From the NCBI GenBank assembly GCA_029891385.1, contig JAIWQS010000266.1, positions 372,001-436,000 on the forward strand: a stretch of 64,000 bases of DNA. Reading direction: 5' to 3'. A model generated the notes under the pieces. It had not been told where the DNA came from. It saw only the letters and a list, made by a program, of their open reading frames with translations, and did not search any database. This stretch comes from Erythroxylum novogranatense (taxonomy: Eukaryota; Streptophyta; Magnoliopsida; Malpighiales; Erythroxylaceae). Shown here in pieces: positions 49,481-61,330 of this stretch. Both the position numbers and the translations under genes were made by a program. Within the stretch, counting starts at the first letter, position 1. Every line of letters starts with the position of its first letter.

Positions 49481-51681
49481 TGTTGGGCCTGGGTCTCGGA
49501 TCCCTATTTCCGAGGTGGCCCCTCAGGCTGCGCCAGTGCGCTACCGAACTTCAGACCCGATCCCAACATCTATACAAAAGTCGATTCGCACATGCAAAAT
49601 TTTACACACGAATATCATACACCCAATCATTCGAACTATGAAATAAATACCCCATAAGCCAAGGGGCTTCATGTCATTACAATCCAAAAGAAGTTCAACA
49701 AGTGTTATCAACCATACATAATACAAATAAGTCTAAATCCAAAAATACATGAAATATGCTCCATGATGACATGCTCGGAGGGCCAGCTAAAATACTAACT
49801 TAATACAATGATCTCTAACTACTGCGGAGTTCTTTGATGCCTGGCAAGGATCAACTGATGTCCTAAGTTGTACCTGAGGAGGAAAATAATGGGTTGAGCT
49901 ACGCAGCTCAGTGGCTAATATAATTATAGCCATCGGCAATTAGCACAAACTCAAGCATATGAATGTATATATATTATGTATGTGCTTACATCAATTCTAA
50001 CTCTTACATGCTAAGCCAATAATACACGCATTCAGCATAGTTAATTCAACTCACAAATATGTCACAAAGTATGCTTCACAATGAATAATTTGAATATGCA
50101 ATGCACATCACAATGGCTCGAGGGTTTCATGGAAACAAAAGGGAGAAATCGAAGTTTACACCCTGAACGAAATGAGTCCATTCGGAGTTCATAGGCCACA
50201 AGAGGGCAGCAGGGAGAAGGCTCTTGTCGACGTGAACGTGACGAACGAAATGGTTCCACTCTCGCCCAAACAAAAGCACATAATCATGCTCAGAATCATT
50301 TTTTCAAATGGTATGTTTTCATGTTTCTCATTTATTCAAAATGCTATGACCGAAGTCGAGGCATAACATGCTCATACTCATATTCTCATGCTTCTTTCAA
50401 GGTATGTGCAACCAAAATTATCCATTTAAACATGCATAACATATAACATATATTCACACATAGGCAAGAATTTGCCTAATCACACAACAACTATAAGTAC
50501 ATTACCCACCTAATATCGCTGAGTATCCGACTCACTGCGGTCCTTCCTCTTGTGATGGAATCAGGTCGGCTTGGTTTCCTATAGCAAACCAAGTCCCAAA
50601 TCAATAACAGTCAAAGAAATATTCAATCAGCTTCGCAAAACGAAAACGTTAACACTAAAAATCTATGCTCGACTTCCATCTAATTCCCCGAATCCTAAGA
50701 GGTAAATACCGAACTTCCCTTTTTCATAAAACTTGTAGTCCTTTATCTCTAGATCACAACGAATCCAAAATCACCTCATTTGGACATCTATAGCAAAAGA
50801 TATGCCCAAAATACCAAACTTCATCTTTCTTTGAAAATAGAGCGCCACCATGACGAAGGCACGTTAAATCATGGCGTGCCTATGAAGTGTGCCGTGGCGA
50901 ACACCCCTTCGCACGTCGCGGCGAATATAAATTTGCACGTCGCGACGTTGCTCCCTTTCCTCGCACGTCGCGGCGTGCTACCCTTCGCACGTCGAGACAA
51001 ACTCGCACGTCGCGGCGTGTTCATACGCACGTCGCGACGTGCGGGCCTGAAGAACGACTCCGAACCCGATTTTTCCAGCATTTCACACTTTAATCCTTCC
51101 CCAAACACAAATGCAACACACTTAAACCTTGATTCAAGTCTTATACTACAATTCTAACTCATTCAAACCTCAAAATCAGTCACAAATCCAATAACCCAAG
51201 GAAATATATCCATTTGTGCCTTTAAACCCTAAACCACCGATTTTCACACATTCAACTCTAATCCAAGGTTTAATCTTACTACAACAAGATTACAAGAGGC
51301 TAAACTTACCTGAAAATAGCTCCAATATGTCGAAGAACTCAAGAATCACAAAGCCCTATTTCTCTTCTCTTTTTCTTCTTCACCCACGACACTCTCCTTC
51401 TTTCCTCTTCTTCTTTCTTTCTCTTCTCCTTCTAATTCTTACTCTTAGCTCTAACTAGGATGGGTAAAGACCATTTTACCCCTCCTTCAAAGCCTTAACC
51501 CTTCCTACCTAAGCAATCTTCCCAAAATGCCCTCCAATACTTTTATCTTTTCAAACCACATTAAACTTAACTAAATTTCAATTTTCCACTAATACATCCA
51601 ATTTAATCAAACTAAGGCATAAACACATAAGTAACACAATTCATGTTTAATAACATCATAAAAAAAATTCGGGGTCCAACA
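49481..51681 (-). mobile_element. Solo LTR, 2.2 kb, gypsy-like
   Basis: It begins TGTTGGGCC and ends GGGTCCAACA, with GAAAA at 49476-49480 and 51682-51686 as a perfect target duplication. No primer site or polypurine tract adjoins it. Its ends and the TTATAGCC motif near 49925 resemble the LTR of the Tekay-type element, which gives the minus orientation. CACGTCGCGACGTG-type palindromes fill 50845-51050. A module core TTCATAAAAC lies near 50729. Confidence 0.9.
50840..51052 (-). repeat. CACGTCGCGACGTG palindrome cluster
   Basis: At least six copies of GCACGTCGCG-like units, several being complete palindromes, occur in about 200 bases. They create open frames on both strands that are rich in Arg and are not genes. 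This is the palindrome cluster of this LTR family. Confidence 0.85.
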
Positions 51682-51686
51682 GAAAA

Positions 51687-52150
51687 TGATTGTAGAAGGT
51701 CAACCTGTTAGGAAGAAGAGTAAATGCAAGCAATGATAGTAATTTCCGAAGAAGAGAAAAGGATGGTAGAAGGTCAACCTGTCAAGAGTAGGACGTGTAT
51801 AATAATTAGAAACGTGGATTAACAAGTTGTTTGATTTGATAGTTCATACATTGTGGGGGTTAGCGTCTCTTTCCTTGCTGCTAGTAAAAAATGAAATCTA
51901 TCACCTATGAATTGAAACGTCAATCTCTATTCTGGTGCTCTTCTTCTGTAATTCTCCTTATGTTTGCTTACTTGTTTAATACGTTTTTGGCAGGATTCGA
52001 CATTATTATAGGAGTTAGAAGATTATTCGATCTGCTTCATACATTTTGGGGGGTAACGTCTCTTTCCTCGCCACAAGTAAAAAATTATGACGATCTTCAT
52101 AAATCTATCACCTGTGAATTGATTGCCTCGACCATCAATCGGGCAGGTTG
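51687..52150. repeat. 74-bp repeats and second copy of host repeat
   Basis: Two 74-bp units (51687-51790) precede a copy of 49073-49436. The phrase CATACATT..GGGGGTTAGCG appears twice, at about 51847 and 52027. Together with 36806-36983 and 49073-49480 this forms a higher-order duplication interrupted by two LTRs. I see no gene; the 180-codon frame across it is chance. Confidence 0.78.
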
Positions 52151-52539
52151 CGAAGACAAGATCCTTCGAACCAATATCCTTGGAACATCGATCCACCTCG
52201 ACTGTCGCTCGACCTTCATCTTAGTTTCTATCGTCTTAGTTTGTAAATGCGTTCACCAGGATTGTATTTACAAGAATTGTAATATTAGATTGCATAATAT
52301 GGTAACTACTTTGTCTCAGAAGAGGAAGAGGACGTCCCTCCGCTGTCTTTTCCTTTCGATCCGACTGCTAGCCCTTCCTCTGCCGACCCGGCCGATCCTA
52401 TTGCTGGCCCTTCCTCTCTTCCAGAATGACTAAAATGATTGTTTCCCCTTGTAAGGCTCATCTGCTCGGGCTTGTGACCAGAGCTTTAATTCAAAGAAAT
52501 AGAAGCTTGTTTTTCATTACCTCTTTTATGTTAAAGATT
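52151..52539. repeat. Inverted copy of minisatellite and Helitron-linked module
   Basis: Positions 52255-52310 are the reverse complement of the module at 27805-27865. The preceding bases (CTTGGAACATCGATCCACC) are an inverted minisatellite unit. From 52320 to 52540 I see nothing recognisable. Confidence 0.65.
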
Positions 52540-53170
52540 AGATGATCCTGTCGAATAGCAGGTCGCGAATGAGCGCAGTCGATGTGCGTCGATCGGGTGA
52601 AATCAGCCGAGTGATAATAAGGCCGAACGATCGAAGATTTTATCTTGGGATCCTGGCCGAGCGTAGTCGATCGACGTCGAGGCCGAGCGATGGTTCCAAG
52701 GATCTTGTCTTAGTAACTGGCCGATCGATAGTCGAGGCCGAGCCATGGTTAGAAGGATCTTGTCTTGGCAACCTGGCCGAGCTATGTCGATCGATGTTGA
52801 GGTCGAGCGATAGTTCCAAGGATCTTGTCTTAGCAACCTGGCCGAGCTATGTCGATCGATGTGGGGACCGAGCGATGGTTCCAAGGATCTTGTCTTAGCA
52901 ACCTGGTCGAACTATGTCGATCGATGTGGGGACCGAGCGATGGTTCCAAGGATCTTGTCTTGCCAACCTGGCCGAGCTATGTCGATCGATGTCGAGGCGG
53001 AGCGATGGTTGCAAGGATTTTGTCTTGGCAACCTGGCCGAGCTATGTCGAGGCTGAGCCATGGTTCGAAGGATGTCTTGGCAACCTGGCCGAGCTATGTC
53101 GATCGATGTCGAGGCCAAGCCATAGTTTGAAGGATCTTGTCTTGGCAACCTGGCGAAGCGATGGTCGAGG
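52540..53170. repeat. Minisatellite array, 56-66-bp units
   Basis: About nine units share GGTTCCAAGGATCTTGTCTT and GTCGATCGATGT. GTT starts near 52693, 52748, 52812, 52878 and 52942 give spacings of 55-66 bp. Open frames run through it on both strands because the units lack stops; they are not genes. Confidence 0.92.
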
Positions 53171-53351
53171 CGATCAGTTGGTGGAATTTTCCCCCTCTGC
53201 CAAATTTAGTGAAAGCTCTTGCCAAGAAATTTGAAATCCCTTTATTGGCGAGGGCCGTTAAAAAACCTGACTGGCTGGGCTAGGAAAAAGGTACCCATAG
53301 GTTGTGTACAATAAACAATAATAAACAAAGACTAACTAAAATAAAGCTTAT

Positions 53352-53597
53352 CTACTGGTAGGAAGCCTTGAGGTTTTTAGAGTTCGAGGGCCTCGGTAGA
53401 ATCTTCCCATCCGCATCGCGCAGGATGTAGGAGCCGAGCTTTTCAGGATGCTTTCCAACTGTCTCGACCTTTCGTAGGACGTATCCGCCGACCTTTATAT
53501 CGCTCGGCTTTACCCTTCTATTGTAGAACTTCGTTGCTTTTTGGCTGACGGCTTTTGAACGAGCGGCTGCCCTGTCCCTGTCTTGACTGAGAAGCAC
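53352..53597 (-). pseudogene. Gypsy integrase C-terminal tail (Tat/Athila-like)
   Basis: The fragment reads KFYNRRVKPSDIKVGGYVLR then ADGKILPRPSNSKNLKASYQ. This matches the end of pol in non-chromovirus gypsy elements, where YYNRRV..F..GDLVLRKV precedes a DGK.LPR.WN..NLK.YY motif. The middle of that domain (the GPNWEGPY part) is missing. There is no surrounding pol, so this is a captured fragment. The last about 65 bases recur inverted at 53605-53690. Confidence 0.8.
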
Positions 53598-53690
53598 AAG
53601 TTCTGCTCGGCGGGCTCCTACATCCTACGCGATTCGAACGGGAAGATTCTACCGAGGCCCTAGAACTCTCAAAACCTGAGAAATTTTTGC
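53366..53690. repeat. Inverted repeat of an integrase tail
   Basis: The reverse complement of 53366-53436 (GGCTCCTACATCCTGCGCGA...) matches plus-strand 53609-53675 (GGCTCCTACATCCTACGCGA...). Arms of about 65 bp with few mismatches are separated by about 170 bases, so a hairpin is possible. Confidence 0.85.
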
Positions 53691-53726
53691 GTTAAGCCAA
53701 AGGTAGATAAACTTGAAAATCGTGTG

Positions 53727-54830
53727 ACATTAAAAGTTTATGAGAATCTGGGTTTTTTTATATTACGATGGAAGTCTGTGGTGGACTGTACATCTAATTG
53801 TTGCATACATTCAGTGCTTTCGATCGGCTTTTCCATTTGATATCGATTTTATTGTCTAACTTTCACTCCGTCTTACTTTTATGTCGTCTTACTGTCACTT
53901 GGTCTTTACCTCTATCGCCTTACCTTGACTTGGTCTTTACTTTTAAAAATAACACGAAGCAAAATGTCAGACGAACTGGAAACCGAGACGTAGTTACCAT
54001 ATTATGCAATCTAATATTACAATTCTTGTAAATACAATCCTGGTGAGCGCATTTACAATCTTCCTATTGTCTGCACTACGCGTTCTTTATTTCAGCCATC
54101 ATTTTTCAGTTTTTATCGTCTTACTTTCACTCCATCTTACTTTTATATCGTCTGACTTTCACTTCGTCTTTACTTTTAATCTTTACTTTCAAAAATAACA
54201 CGAAGCGATATCTCAGAAGAACTGGAAACCGAGACGAAGTAGTTACCATATTATGCCATATAATATTACAATTCGTCAAGATACAAAGGCATTTACAATC
54301 TTCCTATTAGATCACAAGTACCCGCTATATGGACTGAGACTGACGATGAACAACATGATAACTCTCCTCATATCCAAGTCAGCACTACGCCTTCTTTGTT
54401 TGACGCATCCTTTCTCAGATTTTTCTCCCCTGAGAACTTGATAAATCTCATCATATCCAAGTCTGCACTACGTCTTCTTTATAGACAAAGAGACTTCAGA
54501 TTCGACGTAGAGTTGGTCTTAAGGGTGGGAACACATCATCCATAGAATATGGAATGGCATTGACGATGAGAACATGATAAATCTCCTCATATCCAAAAAC
54601 TGATTCACACATTAGACGTCGGACGTAAAGTTGGTCAAGGCAAGGAATACATCATCAGACGTCGAGTTGGCCTTGGGTAGGAACACATCCGACGTGGAGT
54701 TGGTGAAGACTGATAGACATGATAAATCTCCTCATATCCAAGTATCCATTACGTCTTCTTTATGTGAGCCATCCTTTTTAAGGATGCCAACATGATAAAT
54801 GTCCTCATATCCAAGTCCGTCGTAGGTCAA
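53727..54830. repeat. Shuffled Helitron fragments
   Basis: Positions 53727-53850 match the RPA gene's end region (28350-28460), here in the same plus-strand direction. Positions 54050-54830 hold at least five partial copies of a Rep segment, recognisable by GATAAATCTCCTCATATCCA (near 54440, 54570 and 54720) and ACAATCTTCCTATTAGATCA at 54296. Copies are joined by short unrelated linkers. No open frame survives. Confidence 0.75.
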
Positions 54831-55073
54831 GAGTTGGTGAGCACTGATATTCTTTCGACACCAACGACAATCGACAGCAACAACAGCGAAACTCCCAAAA
54901 CACCTGTACACAGCCAAAAAGCTTAAAGAAGATTTACAAGTAACAGAGGAATAAAAGTAAAGCTTAAAGAAGATTGACAAGTAACAGAGGAATAAAAGTA
55001 ACATCAAGCGAAAAAGAAGAGCAAGTTTCCAAGATACAACATCCGACGCCGAGTTGGTGAACACGCGATACCA
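54831..55073. other. Linker with a 50-bp duplication
   Basis: AGCTTAAAGAAGATT occurs at about 54919 and 54961, each followed by CAAGTAACAGAGGAATAAAA. CGACGC/CGACGT phrases with GAGTTGGTGA recur from 54610 on. Nothing codes. Confidence 0.6.
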
Positions 55074-56831
55074 CTTATTCTCATTTCTTACATCAAAGAA
55101 ATTTCATTCTTAAACCCAAACTCAACAATCATACAAATTCTTATTTATCCATACAAATCTCAAATTCTATTTTTTATCCCAATTTTATCGAATTTTAAAT
55201 AATCTACCGCAACAACAATCAAACGAAGGAACAACAAAACACATCGTAATGGTCCGGCTAGGTCCAAGCAGAAGCGGTCTGTGAAACGAAACGATTACAC
55301 TTTTCCGAGAAACCCAATTGATCCTTGCTTTCTCTCTCTTCCAAATTACCAAAACCTAAACCATAATCATCCAATTTTCACATCGAAAATACTTAATTTT
55401 CACAATCAACTTAGGAATTCACCAATTCCATTTACATTCAAGTTATTTCAATCTCCAATTTGAAAATCCCCAATTTTCAAAATTGGCCTAAACCAATACA
55501 CCCAAATTCAATCTCATAAAACATAATTTCTTCAAAATTAATCTCACAATTCATCAATTCACATTAATTCCAAACTATTTAAATCCTCAATTTCAAAATC
55601 CCCAAATCTTAAAATTGGCCTAAACCAATTTATCCAAATTCAATACCATAAAATACAAATTCTTCAAATTGATTTCATATATCATCAATTCATCATATTT
55701 CCTATAATTCTACACCAAAATATCTCAAAATTCTCAATCATAAAATTAACCACTTAAAATACTCTCAGGTGTTCCTAATCCACAATTTACACCCTAATCC
55801 GAACTTAAATTCAAAAATTAAAAATCTTAGGGGCAAAATTGACATTTCATGTCTTCATATGATTTGTAGCCCCTTGTCTTATCTTTATTTCGCCTCAAGA
55901 ATCGCTTCAATCGGATCTCTACAGATCCCGAATTTCACAAAACACTGAATCATGCTCGAAAATTTCCCGATTTCACTTTGATTAAATTAATCACCATTAA
56001 TTTAATCTCAAAAGTTCACAATTTCTTATAAAATGAAATTCATTGTCTTAGGAATCCAACGCAAAAGAATCAACTCAATCGGATGTCGGACGGAAAAGAT
56101 ATAGGCAAAATAGTGAACAAAGGTCGATTAAAGGAGGAAAGTCAAGAAAATCGTAAGAGCAAAAGCAGGCGTCGGATGGCGTGACGGAGGAGGCGGCGTC
56201 GCCTGAGCCGAGCTAGGCGAGGCGTCGCCTAATGAGAAGATCTGGCGCCGCCTGCTAGAAAGTAGCCGTCGCCTGGCGCTAAAACTTTTTTCTTTTTTTT
56301 TTTTAAACTTAAAATAAGAAACTTCAAATTCATAACTTTACTCCCTAACTCCGATTTTGACAAACTTAGTCTCTATAGAAAGCTTGAGAGAAGCTCTAAA
56401 TCTTCCGAGAAGAACATAAACTCAATTCAACTCCTACGGAGTTCATTTTCCGTCAAAGATACTATCCTCTATACAAACTTGTAAAAATCATAACTTAATA
56501 TTCCGAGATCGAAAAATTTCATACTTTCTATCGAAATAAAGATCATAACTTTCACTCCCGATATCGAAAAATTACAAACTTTATGTCCACAAAAATCTCT
56601 TAACATAACCTACAAGTTTCCAGAAGACCATTTTATCAAATTTTGTCTCAAACAAAAGTCAACTCTCAAAGTCAAACATTCTCTCTCTAGAAAGTCAAAC
56701 TTTCTACTTTCTTCAAATTTTCACACTTTTTTTCTTTCTAATTCTTGCTATATAACTTCATTTCAATCAACTCATCCACTTGATTATTCATATTACTAAA
56801 TCAAATTGTCACCGAGGTTCGGGGTCCAACA
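55074..56831 (-). repeat. 3' LTR, internally deleted and truncated
   Basis: It starts (minus strand) TGTTGGACCCCGAA at 56831, matching 36984, and contains a GGCGAGGCGTCGCC-type cluster at about 56165-56275. Homology to the right LTR runs to about 55074. Confidence 0.85.
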
Positions 56832-57626
56832 TTTCTCCTCTCTAAAAGAATTTCGTCCCCTAAATTCACACTTACTTAAACTCCAAGCATAAATTTCTTT
56901 TTAAACAAAGATCATCAAGCACTTTCTTACTAATTTCTTTCCAAAACTCATAATCAATTTCTTTTTCATCACTTTTACTCTTCATACATATTCTCAATCT
57001 CTTCAAAATTTTCACTTCCTTAAATCATATATCACTCATATCATATCAAAACACTATATCTATAACTCATTATTTCTTTAAATATGGACACAGGTCAATG
57101 GTCCATTTCTTAAGGAACCCTAATATGGTTCAATCATCATTATGTCATCATTCTTTCATCTATATCAATTCATCACAATTTCTCAAGAAGTTCTAATCTT
57201 AATTTCCTCAACACATTCAAAGTCAAACATATTCTGAACACTCAAATCAAACCAATCACATGAATTCGTCAAATAGTCATGCACATCAATTTTCAAATTC
57301 CTAAAGGCAATCATATTTCTTTCATCAAAATCAAATGACCACCTAAAGACACTCTCACAAATTCACTTTTATCTTTACAAACTCAGATCAATTCCTTATT
57401 CATACTCATACGCCCAAGTAAGATCATATTACTGGGCTCTGACATTCTCACAAATTCAATTTTTTATCTTTTCACACTCTCATCAATCTTCTATGCCCAG
57501 TTAAGACCATAGTACTGGGCTCTGATACCATAAATGTTGGAGCCCACTTTCGAGACCCAACTTTGCATACAGATTCCCCAACTACTTACACTTAAACACT
57601 TTCACTCTATGCTCTGATACCATAAA
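56832..57626 (-). other. Minimal internal domain with repeated primer sites
   Basis: The stretch holds no coding region. GCTCTGATACCA occurs at 57519-57530 and 57611-57622, and a partial GCTCTGA at 57436. The copy at 57519 is followed by an LTR-edge-like TGTTGGAGCCCAC at 57535. The pre-PPT motif here is degenerate (minus strand GGGGACGAAATTC). Confidence 0.8.
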
Positions 57627-60344
57627 TGTTGGCACCCGATCTGGGAACCAACTACATAACGCAGAACGACAACCGAAGCAAACGGAAACGAAGGGAAGCG
57701 AAAATTTCGGATCGAAATTTCGGATCGAAACAAAGCACATCGCAAATGTAATCGGAAGCGGAAATGTCGAATCGAAAACAAAATGCGAGCGAACAAACCA
57801 AAGTAGCGAAGTTAAGCAAATGCAAATCGAATCGAAATACAAAGCAAGCGGAAGCAAATACTAATCGAATCAAACGAACAGATTGCAAAGCGAAACGAAA
57901 TCAAAGCAGACACATCCGACATCCAGAAACAATAATCAAAGAAAACTTATCGGATGAACATAATCGCGTTGGGAATTCTAAGACGTTCCAAAATCCGTTA
58001 TGAAATTTTTTTTCTTCTTATTCTCATTTCTTACATCAATCACATCCATATAATTTCCCATAGGAAATTTCATTCTTAAACCGAAACTCAACAATCATAC
58101 AAATTTTATTTATCCATACAAATCTCAAATTCTATTTTTTATCCCAATTTTATCGAAATTTCGGCAAGATAACGGCGCTTTTTCCTAACCCAAACCTGCA
58201 AGGGTAAAGAAATACACTTCTAAATGCCAAGCATGATCTCAGAATCATCTGACTCTCCGTCCGAATGGGAAAGCAATCATTCAGATGCATTTTTCCCCAA
58301 CTTATCTAAAGAAGATCCAAATTACTCAAAAGGCGGAGATCGACGTTTCTCCAATTGATCCTTGCTTTTCTCTCTCTTCCAAATTACCAAAACCTAAACC
58401 ATAATCATCCAATTTTCACATCGAAAATACTTAATTTTCACAATCAACTTAGAATTCACCAATTCCATTTACATTCAAGTTATTTAATCTCCAATTTTGA
58501 AAATTCTAATTTTCAAAATTGGCCTAAACCAATACACCCAAATTCAATCTCATAAAACATAATTTCTTCAAAATTAATCTCACAATTCATCAATTCACAT
58601 TAATTCCAAACTATTTAAATCCTCAATTTCAAAATTCTAAATCTTAAAATTGGCCTAAACCAATTTATCCAAATTCAATACCATAAAATACAAATTCTTC
58701 AAATTGATTTCATATATCATCAATTCATCATATTTCCTATAATTCTACACCAAAATATCTCAAAATTCTCAATCATAAAATTAAGCCTAAACCTTACTCA
58801 ATTTTCCATCCAAAATTAAACCCAACCTAAAGCATTAATATCAAAACCAACTTCATAAGTCACAAACCCATCTCATATGTCATAATTCTAAACCGAAAAT
58901 TAATCAAAATCTCAAAGTAGAAAAATTTCTCTTACCTCTTTCTCTTCCAAATTCGAATTTTTTTGGTTCCTTAGGAAGCTCTTATGCTCCTCTACCTTTT
59001 TCCTCTTGAAATCTTCTCAAAAATCCCTAAGAAACAAGTAGAAAAATTGAAACAAAGCTTTCTCTCTCTTCTTTTCTCCATCACCTGAAACTATCTCTTC
59101 TTATTTCTTCTTCTTTCTTCTAACATTTTCCAGACTTCTCCAGCCACTCATCGTTTTTAATAGCTCAAAACGACAATCATTAATGAGTTTCATTAATTGA
59201 TGGTCAAATGACCATTATGCCCTCCATTCAAAACTTAAAATTACACTTACTTGCGGTTTGATTCGCACTATCGATTTGAAGGAATTTGTCAAAACTTCCT
59301 TCTCGAGAAATGTTCCTCTCACTCACACGAATCCAACACCACCGACCGCGCTCAATTCCGAGCACTACATCAAAAGTTATGCGCAAAACAGTTCGGATAT
59401 ATCCATATTCTAACACATTTTTCATGTACGATTATTTCCGTCCAAAATTTCACATTCTTAATCCCGGAATTGAAACTCGATGTCTTCATCACAATTGTAG
59501 CCTTATGTCTCTAGTTTAATTCAAAACAAGAATCGCCTCATTTCGATTCCCAGATCAAAAGTTATACTTAAAATACTCTCAGGTGTTCCTAATCCACAAT
59601 TTACACCCTAATCCGAACTTAAATTCAAAAATTAAAAATCTTAGGGGCAAAATTGACATTTCATGTCTTCATATGATTTGTAGCCCCTTGTCTTATCTTT
59701 TATTTTGCCTTAAGAATCGCTTCAATCGGATCTCTGAGATCCCGAATTTCACAAAACACTCAATCATGCTCGAAAATTTCCCGACTCACTTTGATTAAAT
59801 TAATAACCATTAATTTAATCTCAAAAGTTCACAAATTTCTTATAAATGAAATTCATTGTCTTAGGAATCCAACGCAAAAAGAATCAACTCAATCGATGTC
59901 TGACGGAAAAGATATAGGCAAAATAGTGAACAAAGGTCGATTAAAGGAGGAAAGTCAAGAAAATCGAAGAGCAAACGGCGTCGGATGGCGACGGACGCCT
60001 AACTCATGAGGCGAGACGCCCGCATGAGGCGAGACGCCTCGCTAGGGCGAGGCGTCGCCTAGCGAGGGCGACAAGACATGAGGCGAGCCTGCCTCGCGAG
60101 GGCGAAGGTAGCCCGCCTCGCTAGGCGAGGCGTCGCCAGCAGCGATGATGCGCCCGCCTCGCTAGGGCGAGCCGTCTTCAATAGCGCGCTTAAACTTTCT
60201 TTTTTTTTTCACTTAAAATAAGAAACTTCCAAATTCATAACTTTTACTCCCGAACTCCGATTTTGACAAACTTAGTCTCTATAGAAAGCTTGAGAGAAGC
60301 TCTAAATCTTCCGAGAAGAACATAAACTCAATTCAACTCCTACG
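57627..60344 (-). repeat. 5' LTR, truncated at its U3 side
   Basis: It starts on the plus strand with TGTTGGCACCCGATC and follows the family until 60344, where it stops inside the family sequence. Module cores lie near 59301, 59485, 59668 and 60311, and a large GGCGAGGCGTCGCC cluster at about 59990-60190. Missing is the first about 450-550 bp of the LTR. Confidence 0.85.
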
Positions 60345-61330
60345 GAGAAACTTAAAAGAAGAGAGATCAAGATATGAACAACGATACCACATACAAGGGC
60401 ATGCATTGAAGCCAAGGCGGAGAGGAGAAACGCATGCATTGTCACCTCATAAAATATTGCATCAGAAGATTGGGTTAGAAGATTGTGTGTATATCGCGCC
60501 AAGACACAACATTCAATAAACAAAGATTGGGTCAGAAGATTGCGTTTATATCGCGCTATCACGTGAAGAAGACACAACATTCAATAACAAGAAAAAGAAT
60601 ATAAGCCGCTGGATTAAATGGACGATAGGGGTCGATTCCGTGGTCGTCCATCCCATTCGCTCTTAGTATAGATACTTAAAGAGAGCTAACCACAATAACT
60701 ATTTCCAATCCAAGTATAAATCAACGATTTTTCATAGTTATGTTACTTACGAGGAGCTCACTTTTACGAGATATTTATGTCATGATCTTAGTGACAGAAT
60801 ATATTTGAAGGGGTTGACACCGTAGTTCAATGATATTAGGTTTTTCGATCATTTTTATTTATACATCATTCACTAGTTTTATCTCTTTTTAACGTGAGAA
60901 TCTTACTCACACTTGATATCTCAACAATCTCCCTCTTAAGTATGAATTTTCACATTAAACTTGGACTCCCTCTTAAGTGAAAGTTTTTTTTCTTAGCAGC
61001 TCAAGTATATAATGTCATTAAGAGGTCTTATACTCTATTGGTCTGGGCTCATCAAGAGTCTCCTTGCTCTTCTTCATGGAGAGACAACCAAGAGATTTGA
61101 TTACCATTTTCATACTCATACCATCAACTCTGATACCACTTATTAAATCTAAAAAGTTCACTTTCACGAAAGATCTACGTCATGAACCTAGTAAGCAAGA
61201 TTTGTTGAAAGCATTTTTATCATTAGAATTAATGACATTTTTCCTTAATCTCTGGATTAATTATTGGGTTTTATACATATTTTTCTTGCTAAATTGTTTA
61301 GTTTATCTGAATTTGCATTTATAATTATTC
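60345..61330. other. Unclassified repeat-like DNA with a tandem dimer
   Basis: AAGATTGGGTTAGAAGATTG (60467) and AAGATTGGGTCAGAAGATTG (60524) start two copies of a roughly 57-bp unit containing TATATCGCGC and ACACAACATTCAATAA. A TTTACGAGATATTTATGTCA phrase near 60765 has a diverged copy near 61155, with CTCTGATACCAC before it at about 61130. This could be LTR remnants. No gene is supported. Confidence 0.45.

Larger units (their letters stand above)
55074..60344 (-). mobile_element. Minus-strand long-LTR element with about 0.8-kb interior
   Basis: The 3' LTR is 55074-56831 and the 5' LTR is 57627-60344, both truncated at their outer sides relative to the family (see the solo LTR at 36984). Between them, a polypurine run (56832-56842) and a primer site (57611-57622) delimit only 795 bp with no coding sequence. 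The left copy lacks about 790 bp present in the right copy (58790-59565). No target duplication is detectable because the outer ends are gone. Confidence 0.82.

Noticed and set aside
50780..51157. Arg-rich open frames on both strands
   Set aside because: They follow the CACGTCGCGACGTG palindromic repeats of a solo LTR and have no protein-like conservation.
52542..53234. Long open frames on both strands
   Set aside because: They are produced by stop-free minisatellite units repeating the same peptide (SKDLVLATW-like); not genes.
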